The translations under genes were made by a program, and so were the position numbers. The notes under the pieces are model-generated. The model did no database searches. It had not been told where the DNA came from and saw only the letters and a list, made by a program, of their open reading frames with translations. Of a stretch of 64,000 nt of DNA, positions 59,001 through 63,871 are shown piece by piece (the stretch's first letter is position 1; every line of letters starts with the position of its first letter). Source of the stretch: Oopsacas minuta (lineage: Eukaryota; Porifera; Hexactinellida; Lyssacinosida; Leucopsacidae); assembly GCA_024704765.1 (NCBI GenBank), contig JAKMXF010000321.1, positions 682,001 through 746,000 of the forward strand, in the 5' to 3' direction.

Positions 59001-62000
59001 TCTTTCAATCCAATCGAACTAGCAGACTCTATCATTAGAAGAAGGAAGATAGTAAGGGTTAGGGTTAGGAAAGCAGATGAGCTAGGGAATGATAAAAAGA
59101 GTACCAGTAGTAGCAGTGATGACGAACAATGGGAATATGCAACAACATTAAGTGGTCCATTTTACAGAGTCAAACAGATAACACATTTATTCCGTCGCAG
59201 GAGATGGCTTAGAAGAATGGTAGCTACTGAGAAGAATGCCTCTAATATATTTAGCATAACCCAAGAAGAAGTTACTAGTCATATAGAAGTAGTAAAGAGT
59301 AAGAAAGATAAACCTACACCAAAAAAACACAAAAAACTTCGTGAATCTCCAAGAATTTTCATGTGTTTCGAAAAGGAATACAGATGGACATTAAGAGCAT
59401 ATATATACCAAGCACGTACACTTCTATCAGGTGATAAGAATGGATTATCAGATCCTTTTGGTGAGGTTTCAATCTCAACTTCAAGTCAAAAGACACGTAC
59501 AATCAATAAGTCATTGTCTCCTACCTGGTGTCAAACTTTAACCTTCAATGAACTGGTGATTTATGGTGAGCCTGAATTCACTCAAAGCACCCCACCTATC
59601 GTGGTTGTTGATATCTACGATAAAGATATATTATTGAGAAATGAGCCTCTGGGACAAGCCTTAATCCGACCTGAGGTAATACTCAATGTGGAGGGACCTG
59701 TTACAAAAATGAAATGGCATAATATCATATATGCGGGTAGAGATGAAGGACAGCTATTAGCATCATTTGAATTGATATTACTCGATCCAGAAGGCAACAA
59801 CCTCAAGAAAATCGAAGCTTTAGAACTTTCGAGTGATCAAACATACTGTAAAATTCCAGATACAATTAGACCCAAGACACAGTTGATGCGCATAGAAGTT
59901 CTACTATGGGGATTAAGAGACATGAAAAGATTCGAACTAACATCTGTTAATCATCCGTTCGTAAGAATATCCTGTGGGGATTTTTACATAGACAGTGAAC
60001 ATATAAAAAACGCGAAAATAAACCCAAACTTTCCAAACCCTAGCATTCATTTGGACTGTGAGCTTCCAATAGAAGCAGTATACATGCCTCCACTTCAAAT
60101 ACAAGTCCTGGATAAGAGACTGTTCGGCAGGACACCAATTGTCGGTATACACAGTGTTACTACACTGAAAACATTTATAGTACACACCCCGGGATCCACA
60201 CAGGCACTCAATGTATGTCCAAATCTAAAGGCTAATATACCAGAATTTGTTGGAAAATTAGAGGAAGCAGGAGAGCCGAGTAGTCCTGGTACCAAAATAG
60301 CTTCTGCTCTGACTCACTTAACAAATCGAATAGAATTAGAATCAATTGAGAGTTCTGACTTAGAAATGGAGTATTCAGATTTCGATTGGTGGAGTAGATA
60401 TTACGCATCAATTGGTGATGAGAGGAGATCATCTGGATTTGAGAGTAAGGGTTATGAAAAGATGACGTATTATAAAGGGGAATTAGAGAAATGGTTCGGA
60501 AGCTTTAGAGATAGAACGAAAGATTTTCAGTTAACTCGGGGAAAAACTTTCAGCAGGAAATCAGAAGTGTCAGGACTATTCAAAGGAGATATAAAAGTCT
60601 ATCCTCTCTCAGAAGATGACACCCAAGATGTTCCGTTAATATTCAAAGACATACCAGAGCATGGTGTTAACGAAGTGACCGTTCGGGTATATATTATACG
60701 AGGAAGGCAATTCACTCCACAAGATCCATTCGGTAAATCAGATCCCTACATCAAAATAGTGCTAGGAGAGAAAGAAATGATAAACGACAAAGAGAATTAT
60801 ATTCCTAATAATCTCAATCCACTTTTTGGGAAGATTTTCGAATTCAATACATTTATCCCACAAGAACACGAAATGAGAGTTGTAGTGATGGATCATGATG
60901 CTCTATCAGCTGATGATCTGATCGGTTACACTTCTGTTGATTTGGAAAATAGATATCTATCAAGTATGCAGGCTACTTGTGGAATACCAAAATACTATTT
61001 TATTGCTGGACCTTGTAAATGGAGACATCAACTCTTACCTACTGTGTTGCTAGATAAATACCTGAAATCTAATAGATATGGCAGTGTAAGGTGGGTTGGA
61101 AACACAGAAGTGAATTTATGCAATCAGAAGTTTAGATTGAAAGAGGATTTCGAACCACATGGGATATTTCCACACATTTCTAACGAAATAGAGAGGAAAA
61201 TACTAACTAGACAGTTAGGCGGACAGAAACAGAGATTAGCTCTATATGTATTGAACCTATTCGAGCATGTGCCAGACCATATCGAAGAGAGAAAACTTAT
61301 AAATCCGATCCAGGGAGAAGTACCTCAAGGCTATCTAGAAATGTTCGTTGATATTTTCCCTAAAGCAGATGGAGTATTACCAGAACCTGTCGATATAGCT
61401 ATCCGACAGCCAGAAGACATGGTGTTGAGGATGGTTGTATGGAATGCAAAAGATGTGGAGCTATTGGATAATCCTATCTATCAAGACGATCCTACAGCTG
61501 ACATATACATCAAGGCGTTTCTACGAGGCCAGAATAAGAGCAAATCTACTGATGTTCACTACAGAAGCATGAATGGAGAAGGCATGTTTAATTGGAGATT
61601 AGTGTTCCCATTCAAATATCTACCGATTGAGCAGGAAATTGTTAGTACAGAGAAAGAGCATTTCTGGAAAATGGATGGCACAGAGAAACGTGTAGAACCT
61701 GAATTAGTTGTACAGATATGGGATAATGACCAATTCCTGCCTGATGATTATATTGGCAGTGTTGAATTCAAGTTAATTAACTTCTACAAACCGAGGAGAT
61801 CTGCATTTTGGACGAATTTGGAGCAAATAACACCCAGAGAGGATCACTCAAACGCTGACAATATTTTCAAGAGAAAGAGACTACGTGGCTGGTGGCCTGT
61901 TGTGAAGATTGAAGATGGAAATAATCCAAATATTACAGGAAAGATTGATATGGAAATTGAAATTCTAACTGCTGCTGAGGCTATCGACAAGCCAGCTGGA

Positions 62001-63871
62001 GAGGGCAGAGATGAACCGAATGCTAATCCGTTCCTAGCGAAACCAATTCGCCCTGCAACTTCCTTTGCTTGGTTTACTTCTCCTTTCAAAAGCTTCCGTT
62101 ACATTATCTGGAAACATTACAGAACTCAGATCATCATAGCTGCCATATTACTCGCTCCTGTTGTGCTATTTCTACTAATTTTACTATAATACGCCAATTT
62201 GAAGTATTTTTAGCATATAGGATATTAGATTAGATATCTAGTGAGAGTGTCGTATATATTGCTTCTTTGATATGAATAAATATTAGTAGTTTGACTATAT
62301 AGTAAACTTTCGTTATAACGAAATGCTCGGAACTCTGGTTTCATATCGTTATAATCGGTATTTCGTTAAGCGAAGTACTATCAATTATTTTCAAGCTATA
62401 GAGGTAAAGAATCACTTAGTTATAACAGGAGTTGACAGTAATAGGGGAATAAGAGTTCATGGTTTAACTCCTTTTAATATTATCAATACAAGCAGAATAA
62501 ACCGAAGGCTATAGAATAATTCTCAAATATAAATAGGTAAAATGCTGATGCTCTTTCCTCATGGATCAGGATGGATATGTGAATAATTGGCCTGTCACAT
62601 TAGCCAAATTTATATTAATAGAGAAACTACAATAATTTTCGAGAAAATCATATAACCTCTGAATAAGAGAATACACATTTATAGAAGTGAAAAGAAAGAT
62701 ACCTGTTGGAGCTAAGAACATTATCCTCTGTCCTGGTAATAGAGATCCTCCCTCTACCATTTTCCTAATTAACATACAAGCTATGTGTGTTTTACCCGCT
62801 CCAGTCCCTAGAATACGTGATGAGCAATAAAAATAGTAACAGATCTCGAAATATATAATTACGAAAGCAGAAGTATATATAATCTCAACACAATCATATT
62901 TCGAATAATCTCTTTTCAGTTATTAAATACAGTTTAATAAGTTTCGAATCCAAGAAAATATACAATTTGATGTGTATATGTTCTGCTTTCTCAGTTCCGA
63001 ACCGGTAATGACCCCTCTATCAATCAGATCACAGATCTAATTGAAAATGATTGTTCGGGGCCTACTGGAACAGGGAATCCTTATAGGGAACACCGTAAAC
63101 CTACTGGCCAGTTTCACGCTTCGACTAATAAGCTGTTCACAATAAGTAACCAAGGATGTTCTATTAATTTCCCTAATGGACTGGTTTATAGATAGGGACG
63201 CGGGGTACATTAGTTTAGGTGTGAACGATGTCAAAATAGGATATTTTCATTCAATCTGAATTGTTTACTAATATGAATTTCGAAAGAAAGCTTAATAATT
63301 ACATGAAATAAATAAACCATTTTACACAAACTAAATTCACTAGATATAATGTAGTACTCAAACTACTCATAAAAGGTATACACATTCATTTTATGCTTCC
63401 ATCAATGGTTGTCTCCACCTCCCCAATCCAGACATATATGTGTCAAAGGTGGAATTTGATACGAGGGCTTTTCAAATTTCCTACCCCTGGGAGATTTCAA
63501 AAAGTAAAATCCCCATATCTTATGTAGGGTATTCTGGTGAGTAATTAGGGATAAAATGAGTAGGTCTTATCGAGTCTTTCTATAGTACAATAATATAACG
63601 TTAAGATCCTATCTCGAACAGAATTTGATTCTCCTGATAATTGGAGAGAGAGAGAGAGAGAGGACGCAAACATTAGTAACATACCTAGTGCTATGATCCT
63701 ATTCCCATTGAGTGCAGATTGAAGTAACTCAGTCTGATAAGGTCTAGGCTTCTTCTCAGGTACAACCACATCATCTCTGTGTTGATCGTAGTTATTATTA
63801 TTGTAGCGTCTATAATGGTGCCGATTTTTATATTGGTTCTTCTTGTAATGGTGAGGATGCTGAGCTGCCAT
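30440..63871 (-). CDS. DICER1: Dicer ribonuclease, 17 exons over 33.4 kb
   Basis: Exons, 5' to 3' on the minus strand: 63871-63685, 62807-62703, 48657-48315, 47863-47080, 46640-46452, 46011-45821, 45667-45526, 44867-44661, 38729-38547, 38119-37578, 37183-36819, 34040-33768, 33351-32811, 32046-31782, 31722-31581, 31067-30989, 30581-30440. All introns are GT-AG, all phases match, and the sum is 4680 nt (1559 residues plus stop). Order: helicase with GTGAGKT and DECHH, dimerisation (DUF283) domain, platform/PAZ, RNase IIIa, RNase IIIb, dsRBD. Both RNase III centres keep their acidic residues. Dicer cuts long dsRNA or pre-miRNA into small RNAs that load Argonaute. It is shorter than human Dicer (1922). 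Introns 2, 8 and 11 contain six complete genes. Exon edges are my reading of splice motifs and need transcript support; the weakest acceptor is at exon 13. Confidence 0.85.
32811..34040 (-). CDS. DICER1: Dicer exons 12-13: RNase IIIa and linker
   Basis: Exon 12 (34040-33768) has [14 protein letters not shown] and a [15 protein letters not shown] block. Exon 13 (33351-32811) has [14 protein letters not shown], the second acidic pair of the RNase IIIa centre. A linker follows, then the start of RNase IIIb ([11 protein letters not shown]). The catalytic Glu/Asp residues are all present. The exon 13 acceptor (ACCACACTAG) has a poor pyrimidine tract. Confidence 0.85.
34531..36204 (+). CDS. WD-repeat-like protein of unknown function, nested in Dicer intron 11
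   Basis: 557 residues, single exon, ATG at 34531. The first ~330 residues have beta-propeller character: [55 protein letters not shown] and [16 protein letters not shown]. The remainder is mixed alpha/beta with a KIEKKRRFG stretch and ends in a hydrophobic segment ([13 protein letters not shown]) followed by RN, a possible tail anchor. I do not recognise the family. It runs opposite to Dicer. The open frame, uniform codon use and lack of stops suggest a live gene. Confidence 0.7.
   Translation: MDYNTNKSENNLQMNSTMISQIFPSLHTPLRMPIPPTALAWLRPSPNSQCLVTGMQNGSIGITWYTNNSVQTTSLTLSHILSPISHVSASSDDKQVAVGGYYGTLMMLNVGEAPTVETRMLTSVNMLKQTILGLKWSWNGDRVACLRAKQNKSTPLSLMIYSNISSSQYNNIEMTFPRRIVGDAMNKNDIDTFSQRIAWNHDDASLFMTLTHDSLLQVSTQTWRIISSLQLGYSTQLHVVAAHQLIAVDTNNRLISYNTITNSLKELNTNVESIITRNNQILSITNQPLTGRKLTILNSSGTQLNQFKLPAKQRIMSSSISPDSSMLFYTTPTEISSLILYSKVATLKELCMTAINGYRLTTSRLPIHLQNHVSNHHNMLLPLGDEVEFCVHKIEKKRRFGLNTSSIVVNKHHLGLVLEVMRFVNSIGNIAKLKEMKSSFGYNERKRILEKLLPNSISNPDKDTRIKWNNSRNKFTLQYNGEKAVLRFKEQTISITGCMEKEFKLINRDGGIVIQSDEHYLATITKERNSSRLRLHTTKELKLTLTLLIALVIIIRN
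36270..36292 (+). other. G-quadruplex-type tract
   Basis: Three G6 runs separated by single A residues (GGGGGGAGGGGGGAGGGGGG), just after the WD-like gene. It forms a C-rich tract in the Dicer pre-mRNA and a G-rich tract in any transcript of the WD-like gene. Confidence 0.7.
36819..38729 (-). CDS. DICER1: Dicer exons 9-11: platform, PAZ and approach to RNase IIIa
   Basis: Exon 9 (38729-38547) and exon 10 (38119-37578) cover the platform and most of PAZ ([15 protein letters not shown] at the end). Exon 11 (37183-36819) completes PAZ with [19 protein letters not shown], equivalent to the xLxPExxxxHPxPxxLWR signature. It ends in the LLSAFT segment before RNase IIIa. The exon 10-11 join creates an Arg codon and stays in frame. 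Confidence 0.83.
38120..38546 (-). other. Dicer intron 9 with a short TTGGTCA tandem tract
   Basis: At about 38310-38355 the plus strand has repeated TTGGTCA-type words (TTTGGTCACATTTGGTCATG, then GTTGGTCATGTTGGTCAAG). The remainder of the intron is unremarkable. Confidence 0.5.
39087..40772 (+). CDS. AOAH: Acyloxyacyl hydrolase, nested in Dicer intron 8
   Basis: 561 residues, single exon. A signal peptide covers about 1-25 ([19 protein letters not shown]). A saposin-B domain spans about 28-105, with six regularly placed cysteines ([13 protein letters not shown]...). A DxDxNGI-type calcium-binding stretch follows ([19 protein letters not shown]), then a GDSL-type lipase domain with [13 protein letters not shown] (Ser about 243) and the C-terminal His block [12 protein letters not shown] (about 511-522). 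This is the layout of AOAH, a secreted or lysosomal enzyme that removes secondary acyl chains from lipid A. The length fits (human 575). It runs opposite to Dicer and converges with the uS9m gene 151 bp away. Confidence 0.92.
   Translation: MNSRILSSCVVVLALLISLNVKCSSGNDYNCVGCTLVIGLVLEYVEFNNLTMEQGLKTLCSYLPAEYGVTCKELVNIFEIPLLLILEQTSHPDLICRGLELCKGNSTKCTLYPKSRDVPAKGIIKGNQYRPGQVKIPKIPDDICDYPPFKEICRIIKQVEDHYPAQDFDKDHFSTIRTLRGSSWRGKDCNDFNKDIYPGRGDGKDIIVDTNCNGIVGSDPDTGESYEDMWCKGTQAMGTVILGDSVGAHFHLPEELVNPTLIGPLTYKYLPEMIENELDWPMESAATGYEESVWDPAKGEVISLYRQLRNKNRCNHRDYHNIAVNGAWSGTNSMGKIDKTLTRNATVDKPVFLILALLGNDVCNSHHTMNTMTTVTEFKTNMNAVLDYLDGYLPEKSVVVSVGLADGRVLYDNMHNRIHPAAAFSRDVNYRTFYNFLNCLEISPCFGWLNDNSTWRSMTHQRAMNLSQGLKEVVKAKNFKRIIGIYMDSPVAEMISDWEKQGGKGWELIEPVDGFHTSRMGQAQTAKILYQQMEKNYPEIIPPVNPHNEDIVNMFGTQNGH
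40924..42042 (-). CDS. MRPS9: Mitochondrial small-subunit ribosomal protein uS9m, nested in Dicer intron 8
   Basis: 372 residues, ATG at 42040-42042. The N terminus ([16 protein letters not shown]) is basic and lacks acidic residues, as in a mitochondrial targeting signal. The S9 domain covers about 250-372: [52 protein letters not shown], and the characteristic basic end RRGYTWRKR that reaches the decoding centre. Same strand as Dicer but read as its own unit. Single exon. Confidence 0.93.
   Translation of the reverse strand: MYRTTFITCRSFLTYNGILQSCYMSTLAKDTPLTTYSKHYKEQMKHYIAAKHRLAKMMGANPVGFTEKDMKEALNYLLPHHIRPIPAKPQILHPELLRRRDRVEFKVETVDRDNRPLEAGFYMRHPCFQNFQLITIRFKRYLETEDITFKPNNIPELPLHPDCTLKTILDTNAFKYADKEAVELAIGEILTNWHYDKILAELTELINHPNADDDVLAFVRPFFEKVVEIDPLNQNTITFRHESGCQIVQENGTRKSSIAVVQVWLGEGYIIVNGKSVSDYFTHFQDVMQIIYPLQLIGVLGKYSMDCKVIDGGHSGQSGAIRLALAQCLAFLEPQAEETLSNAGLLWRDIRRREGKKPGRMRARRGYTWRKR
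42043..43352. other. Intergenic within Dicer intron 8, several repeat relics
   Basis: 42060-42270: a relic starting near ATACGGTAAACTAACTCCCG and ending AGTTTACTGTA. 42424-42545: an interspersed repeat with an inverted partner at about 50500-50610. 42960-43083: a relic with GGATAAGGAGTACTC at one end and GATCCGAGCTACTGTA at the other. No gene. Confidence 0.5.
43353..44057 (-). CDS. SAM domain plus PH-like (bPH_2-type) protein, nested in Dicer intron 8
   Basis: 234 residues from the ATG at 44055-44057; the frame is open a little further upstream but without an ATG. A SAM-like domain spans about 25-90 ([35 protein letters not shown]). A cysteine- and tryptophan-rich patch lies at about 115-130 ([13 protein letters not shown]), possibly membrane-associated. 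The next part has [14 protein letters not shown] and [14 protein letters not shown], the W-x-I-T-x-x-x-I ... ID-x-R-x-x-x-D pattern of bPH_2/DUF304 modules. SAM domains oligomerise; PH-like modules often bind membranes. No specific function is assigned. Single exon. Confidence 0.65.
   Translation of the reverse strand: MAVATTQPKITPADAENVLKSMDVSKVRSWNERDVTNNFLKPLGFEYCSKVFEDNKVNGVCILAMRDEHLKEMNVLLLGDRIQMLEYMEVLKKKRKQADRGKTLWEGQTPVKSYAYADNCCEWLFWWCCPCCVFRTTWRITSQGIRHRKPRFFGESDTGFIDFRFLKDIETRHEKRCTVCCPYHQLVLYADDASVKSKEAEANSEEQIIISHPDCILIEDVVRNAWSDVRLVAD
44058..44660. other. Rest of Dicer intron 8 upstream of the SAM/PH-like gene
   Basis: Contains the likely promoter of the SAM/PH-like gene. No other gene or clear repeat. 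Confidence 0.4.
44661..46640 (-). CDS. DICER1: Dicer exons 5-8: helicase motifs V-VI and dimerisation domain
   Basis: Exon 5 (46640-46452) carries [20 protein letters not shown] (motif V) and [10 protein letters not shown] (motif VI). Exons 6-8 (46011-45821, 45667-45526, 44867-44661) form the DUF283 dimerisation domain: SAIQLINCYCQRL, then [20 protein letters not shown] and [20 protein letters not shown]. All four joins keep frame. Introns 4 and 7 hold MITE-like elements. Confidence 0.87.
45245..45419. mobile_element. MITE, 175 bp, in Dicer intron 7
   Basis: Inverted ends of about 25 bp: CAGTGGAACCCGCATAAACC on the left and the complement of CAGTGGAACCTGCATAAACC on the right. An AT-rich centre has no coding capacity. 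A TA follows the right end, fitting a Tc1/mariner-pogo type. Confidence 0.75.
46884..47028. mobile_element. MITE with hAT/Charlie-like ends, 145 bp, in Dicer intron 4
   Basis: Left end CAGCGGTTCCCAACCTTATC; right end the complement of CAGCTGTTCCCAACATGG. The CAGNGGTTCCCAACC start is typical of hAT MITEs. No matching 8-bp flanks were found. Confidence 0.65.
47080..47863 (-). CDS. DICER1: Dicer exon 4: helicase insert and start of second RecA domain
   Basis: 784 nt. Begins [19 protein letters not shown], the conserved region after motif III, and passes through a helical insertion. It includes [20 protein letters not shown] (motif IV of the second RecA-like domain) and ends IYEQEKV-side at the donor AAAG/GTATGT. 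Confidence 0.85.
48315..48657 (-). CDS. DICER1: Dicer exon 3: DECH helicase box
   Basis: Acceptor TTCTTTATTCAG. The join to exon 2 gives FLAPTDALVKQQ, the motif Ia region, without a gap even though 14 kb lie between. It contains [16 protein letters not shown] (motif II) and ILGLSASIV (motif III). Donor CCAG/GTATAT. Confidence 0.9.
48658..49011. other. Dicer intron 2, exon-3-proximal part
   Basis: AT-rich; no gene or clear repeat before the first 7TM relic. Confidence 0.4.
49012..49540 (-). pseudogene. 7TM-family relic A (5' half only)
   Basis: Starts with ATG at 49538-49540 ([15 protein letters not shown]...SYIGQG). It then has TGA at 49460-49462 where the intact paralogue reads GLGLIYTIL, so it cannot be read through. 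The frame continues as [16 protein letters not shown] and [19 protein letters not shown]. At 49020-49100 there is nucleotide similarity to the AARNKLRVK region of the intact gene, with frame damage. The 3' half is missing. Confidence 0.85.
50015..50195. pseudogene. 7TM-family relic fragments B
   Basis: At 50025-50085 the minus strand resembles the [14 protein letters not shown] region of the intact gene (TCAGAATATAT...GTGAACAAGAAAACAAA on the plus strand). At 50125-50190 the plus strand resembles the segment encoding [11 protein letters not shown]...FRYVI. The two opposite-strand pieces show the cluster was rearranged more than once. Confidence 0.55.
51037..51215 (-). pseudogene. 7TM-family relic C, 3' part
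   Basis: Begins right at the left hAT copy and encodes [20 protein letters not shown], then [20 protein letters not shown] and an ending SDPLLS, matching the last transmembrane segment and tail of the intact gene. The 5' part lies at 52040-52978 in the opposite orientation. Confidence 0.88.
51216..51769 (-). mobile_element. hAT element, left copy (554 bp)
   Basis: Ends: CAGAGTTGCAAATGGGTCA and the complement of CAGAGCTGCGAATGGGTCA. The subterminal regions carry repeated TGACCCA/TGGGTCA words, a usual arrangement for transposase binding. Inside, 51380-51646 (minus) encodes an 88-residue C-terminal piece of a hAT transposase with [15 protein letters not shown] and [15 protein letters not shown]. 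Flanks are ATTTGAGT (51208-51215) and ATCCCATA (51770-51777), which do not match each other but match, inverted, those of the right copy. Confidence 0.92.
51770..52978 (+). other. Inverted segment between the two hAT copies
   Basis: About 1.2 kb whose end sequences, if flipped back, would give each hAT copy a perfect pair of 8-bp duplications: ATTTGAGT on both sides of the left copy and TATGGGAT on both sides of the right. It carries the upstream region and 5' part of the broken 7TM gene. Confidence 0.88.
52040..52978 (+). pseudogene. 7TM-family relic C, 5' part
   Basis: Encodes [39 protein letters not shown] and, after a stop at 52450-52452 and a frame change, [20 protein letters not shown] onward to KGTLTQI, where the hAT element begins. 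The N-terminal ~20 residues of the intact protein are not recognisable and no matching ATG is present. So this gene carried point damage besides the insertion and inversion. Confidence 0.87.
52979..53493 (+). mobile_element. hAT element, right copy (515 bp)
   Basis: Inverted relative to the left copy, with the same ends (CAGAGCTGCAAATGGGTCA) and the same 88-residue dimerisation-domain fragment at 53123-53389. The two protein fragments are identical, and the copies differ mainly in the number of subterminal TGGGTCA words. Flanks are ACTCAAAT (52971-52978) and TATGGGAT (53494-53501). Confidence 0.92.
53775..54917 (-). CDS. Intact orphan 7-transmembrane protein, nested in Dicer intron 2
   Basis: 380 residues, ATG at 54915-54917, single exon. 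Hydrophobic segments lie at about 25-50 ([19 protein letters not shown]), 83-107 ([16 protein letters not shown]), 145-170, 180-207 ([18 protein letters not shown]), 210-232 ([20 protein letters not shown]), 260-315 and 325-358 ([20 protein letters not shown]). The N terminus is short with an N-glycosylation site (NNTS); the tail is basic (YDRERYRYQ). Overall it looks like a GPCR-type receptor but lacks DRY and NPxxY motifs, so it is probably a lineage-specific family. At least three damaged paralogues lie within 6 kb. The ligand and coupling are unknown. Confidence 0.75.
   Translation of the reverse strand: MNNTSDVQCVLDSLADVDYKAYYIGQGLGLIYTILCLLWLPYVIANIYSQIGNKRRIVTLMHLKSSSDYTNRLFMLKETLFRYVIFLVFLCFELIYCLHINIFGVMIFDPKPVRNIFHQIVPHCSIELHTFIRVSFDRGSIGICMNIIILFGDFSFSMMIWLFGASLLHLRFAARNKLRVKVVIHFILLGIVIYLIVVVLTYIPYTRVFGILLLGLMDQISFFIVLYIAKKRFFPAMNSRVIDAFHLHNTYVYLQQKRLLKQYKVIVFVFLFTSELYILKRFFLFDLFVILESISQNLCWFNVTYNLPMVIIISESTKTTLILIYTFCSVLLHFIDLVVYINFIIVNLNIMYVTAKGYLKHWFYDRERYRYQISSNPLLS
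54918..56018. other. Divergent spacer between 7TM gene and ferlin
   Basis: Must hold both promoters. There is an (AT)n run near 54961-54975. 55131-55325 has an open frame with a more GC-rich patch but no protein signature. No gene called. Confidence 0.45.
56019..62189 (+). CDS. Type-I ferlin (dysferlin/myoferlin/otoferlin superfamily), nested in Dicer intron 2
   Basis: 2056 residues in one exon. C2A is at about 1-100 (SDPYCIIKF), C2B at 203-325, C2C at 368-490 ([14 protein letters not shown]) and Fer regions at about 550-860. A DysF domain with its W-rich pairs covers about 942-1067 ([42 protein letters not shown]). C2D is at 1121, C2E at 1288, C2F at 1553 ([17 protein letters not shown]) and C2G at about 1798. 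A C-terminal anchor spans about 2033-2055 ([19 protein letters not shown]). DysF places it with type-I ferlins, which mediate calcium-dependent vesicle fusion and membrane repair. C2D and C2F keep several of the acidic loop residues. The length is normal for the family (about 2000-2080). It runs opposite to Dicer. Intronless ferlins are unusual. Confidence 0.95.
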   Translation: MLRVEVQGASGLKNQDYTKKSDPYCIIKFQGQSDKTKTIERNLSPIWNQVLEFEIRAPLTGTENIDLEIKDENTFGRDTLMGKASILIRTAVKSGRQPVASQGLLDKSGKTTLGTVNLIVSYNPPHERGRAGTYVERIAEDQNSPLEENIGIGMGDDWEIVENENPDEKDAGLSGLDSNKSAIARADKFKRKQARIRLPNEPLDFQLQIHCIEARRLSGGGGNISPSCAINIGSQSKSTSSVDSSINPVWDETLIFYFRIKPSELFNTMLMIKVVNSKYVVMENLIGSFQMDIGVIYDEPNHGFIQKWLLLTNIKDTSAGPKGYLKISIQVVGPGDSPSPLPHYDPISSHTDDIEGNLLRPAGINLQPATFKIRIYKAEDVPQMDSAYLETVKKIFSKNATESKNLVDPYVTVSYAGHTVTTGVRWTTCNPEWNESLALGTRFPSMSERIQIRLYDKDTTSQDDIIGTTFLYLSNISLPEGDNGFLPTFGPAWVNFYGSTREYKHIGTDYEHLNEGVFEGVAYRGRILMDLNTELGKYPATTQAAKFTREKSLAKGFKRLKHRIYVAFFHATQIKPHTSEVSFEVSIGNYGYREDPNAIIAPSTTQPTKPVTENNSLFFLPWGKMKPCCVIPCYWENNVYRIESMNILNYIADELELETIQVRELMKKEDVDKKEVSQAILNMLEKLSTLLSEPLPLLPRDAHTMLDIHWWGLRDKERNAILNEITGLKDLIDKEEVVYICEGFVNRIRVVAVESQISIPDIIIWMIHGVDRVAVARIPIQDLFYSKNPIARGRLCGKIHTRFLREPIKVAKNDVHREYNAQLRIAAWVGREKNTFNWEECIPGGTVMTFAETYENQIFTAISWGPVPFGLIPAWSDSTGKMSLPKESFGIPIGWKWDDDWIVSSAEDIEYDPEYKLHRIMEETYEVRTKDEDDQDWNDTKTVWEDENGNQSSAPLNVKPPKGWDWDESKWTIDTNRAVDEEGWEYGSNPDSRESFNPIELADSIIRRRKIVRVRVRKADELGNDKKSTSSSSDDEQWEYATTLSGPFYRVKQITHLFRRRRWLRRMVATEKNASNIFSITQEEVTSHIEVVKSKKDKPTPKKHKKLRESPRIFMCFEKEYRWTLRAYIYQARTLLSGDKNGLSDPFGEVSISTSSQKTRTINKSLSPTWCQTLTFNELVIYGEPEFTQSTPPIVVVDIYDKDILLRNEPLGQALIRPEVILNVEGPVTKMKWHNIIYAGRDEGQLLASFELILLDPEGNNLKKIEALELSSDQTYCKIPDTIRPKTQLMRIEVLLWGLRDMKRFELTSVNHPFVRISCGDFYIDSEHIKNAKINPNFPNPSIHLDCELPIEAVYMPPLQIQVLDKRLFGRTPIVGIHSVTTLKTFIVHTPGSTQALNVCPNLKANIPEFVGKLEEAGEPSSPGTKIASALTHLTNRIELESIESSDLEMEYSDFDWWSRYYASIGDERRSSGFESKGYEKMTYYKGELEKWFGSFRDRTKDFQLTRGKTFSRKSEVSGLFKGDIKVYPLSEDDTQDVPLIFKDIPEHGVNEVTVRVYIIRGRQFTPQDPFGKSDPYIKIVLGEKEMINDKENYIPNNLNPLFGKIFEFNTFIPQEHEMRVVVMDHDALSADDLIGYTSVDLENRYLSSMQATCGIPKYYFIAGPCKWRHQLLPTVLLDKYLKSNRYGSVRWVGNTEVNLCNQKFRLKEDFEPHGIFPHISNEIERKILTRQLGGQKQRLALYVLNLFEHVPDHIEERKLINPIQGEVPQGYLEMFVDIFPKADGVLPEPVDIAIRQPEDMVLRMVVWNAKDVELLDNPIYQDDPTADIYIKAFLRGQNKSKSTDVHYRSMNGEGMFNWRLVFPFKYLPIEQEIVSTEKEHFWKMDGTEKRVEPELVVQIWDNDQFLPDDYIGSVEFKLINFYKPRRSAFWTNLEQITPREDHSNADNIFKRKRLRGWWPVVKIEDGNNPNITGKIDMEIEILTAAEAIDKPAGEGRDEPNANPFLAKPIRPATSFAWFTSPFKSFRYIIWKHYRTQIIIAAILLAPVVLFLLILL
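62275..62280 (+). terminator. Polyadenylation signal AATAAA after ferlin
   Basis: Canonical hexamer 86 bp after the ferlin stop codon, still inside Dicer intron 2. Confidence 0.6.
62281..62702. other. End of Dicer intron 2, MITE-like relic
   Basis: At 62305-62376 there is a partial inverted structure (TTTCGTTATAACGAAATGC ... CGTTATAATCGGTATTTCGT), like a pogo-type MITE end. No gene. Confidence 0.45.
62703..63871 (-). CDS. DICER1: Dicer exons 1-2: N terminus and Walker A
   Basis: Exon 1 (63871-63685) begins [14 protein letters not shown], a His/Asn/Tyr-rich head, then [20 protein letters not shown], the Q-motif-like start of the helicase. The donor CTAG/GTATGT joins to exon 2 (62807-62703) and creates the Walker A sequence [11 protein letters not shown] across the junction. 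Exon 2 ends IMFLAPT with donor ACAG/GTATCT. Confidence 0.88.
62808..63684 (-). other. Dicer intron 1
   Basis: No gene seen. A (GA)n microsatellite lies at about 63643-63661. An open frame at 63037-63234 has no signature. Confidence 0.6.
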
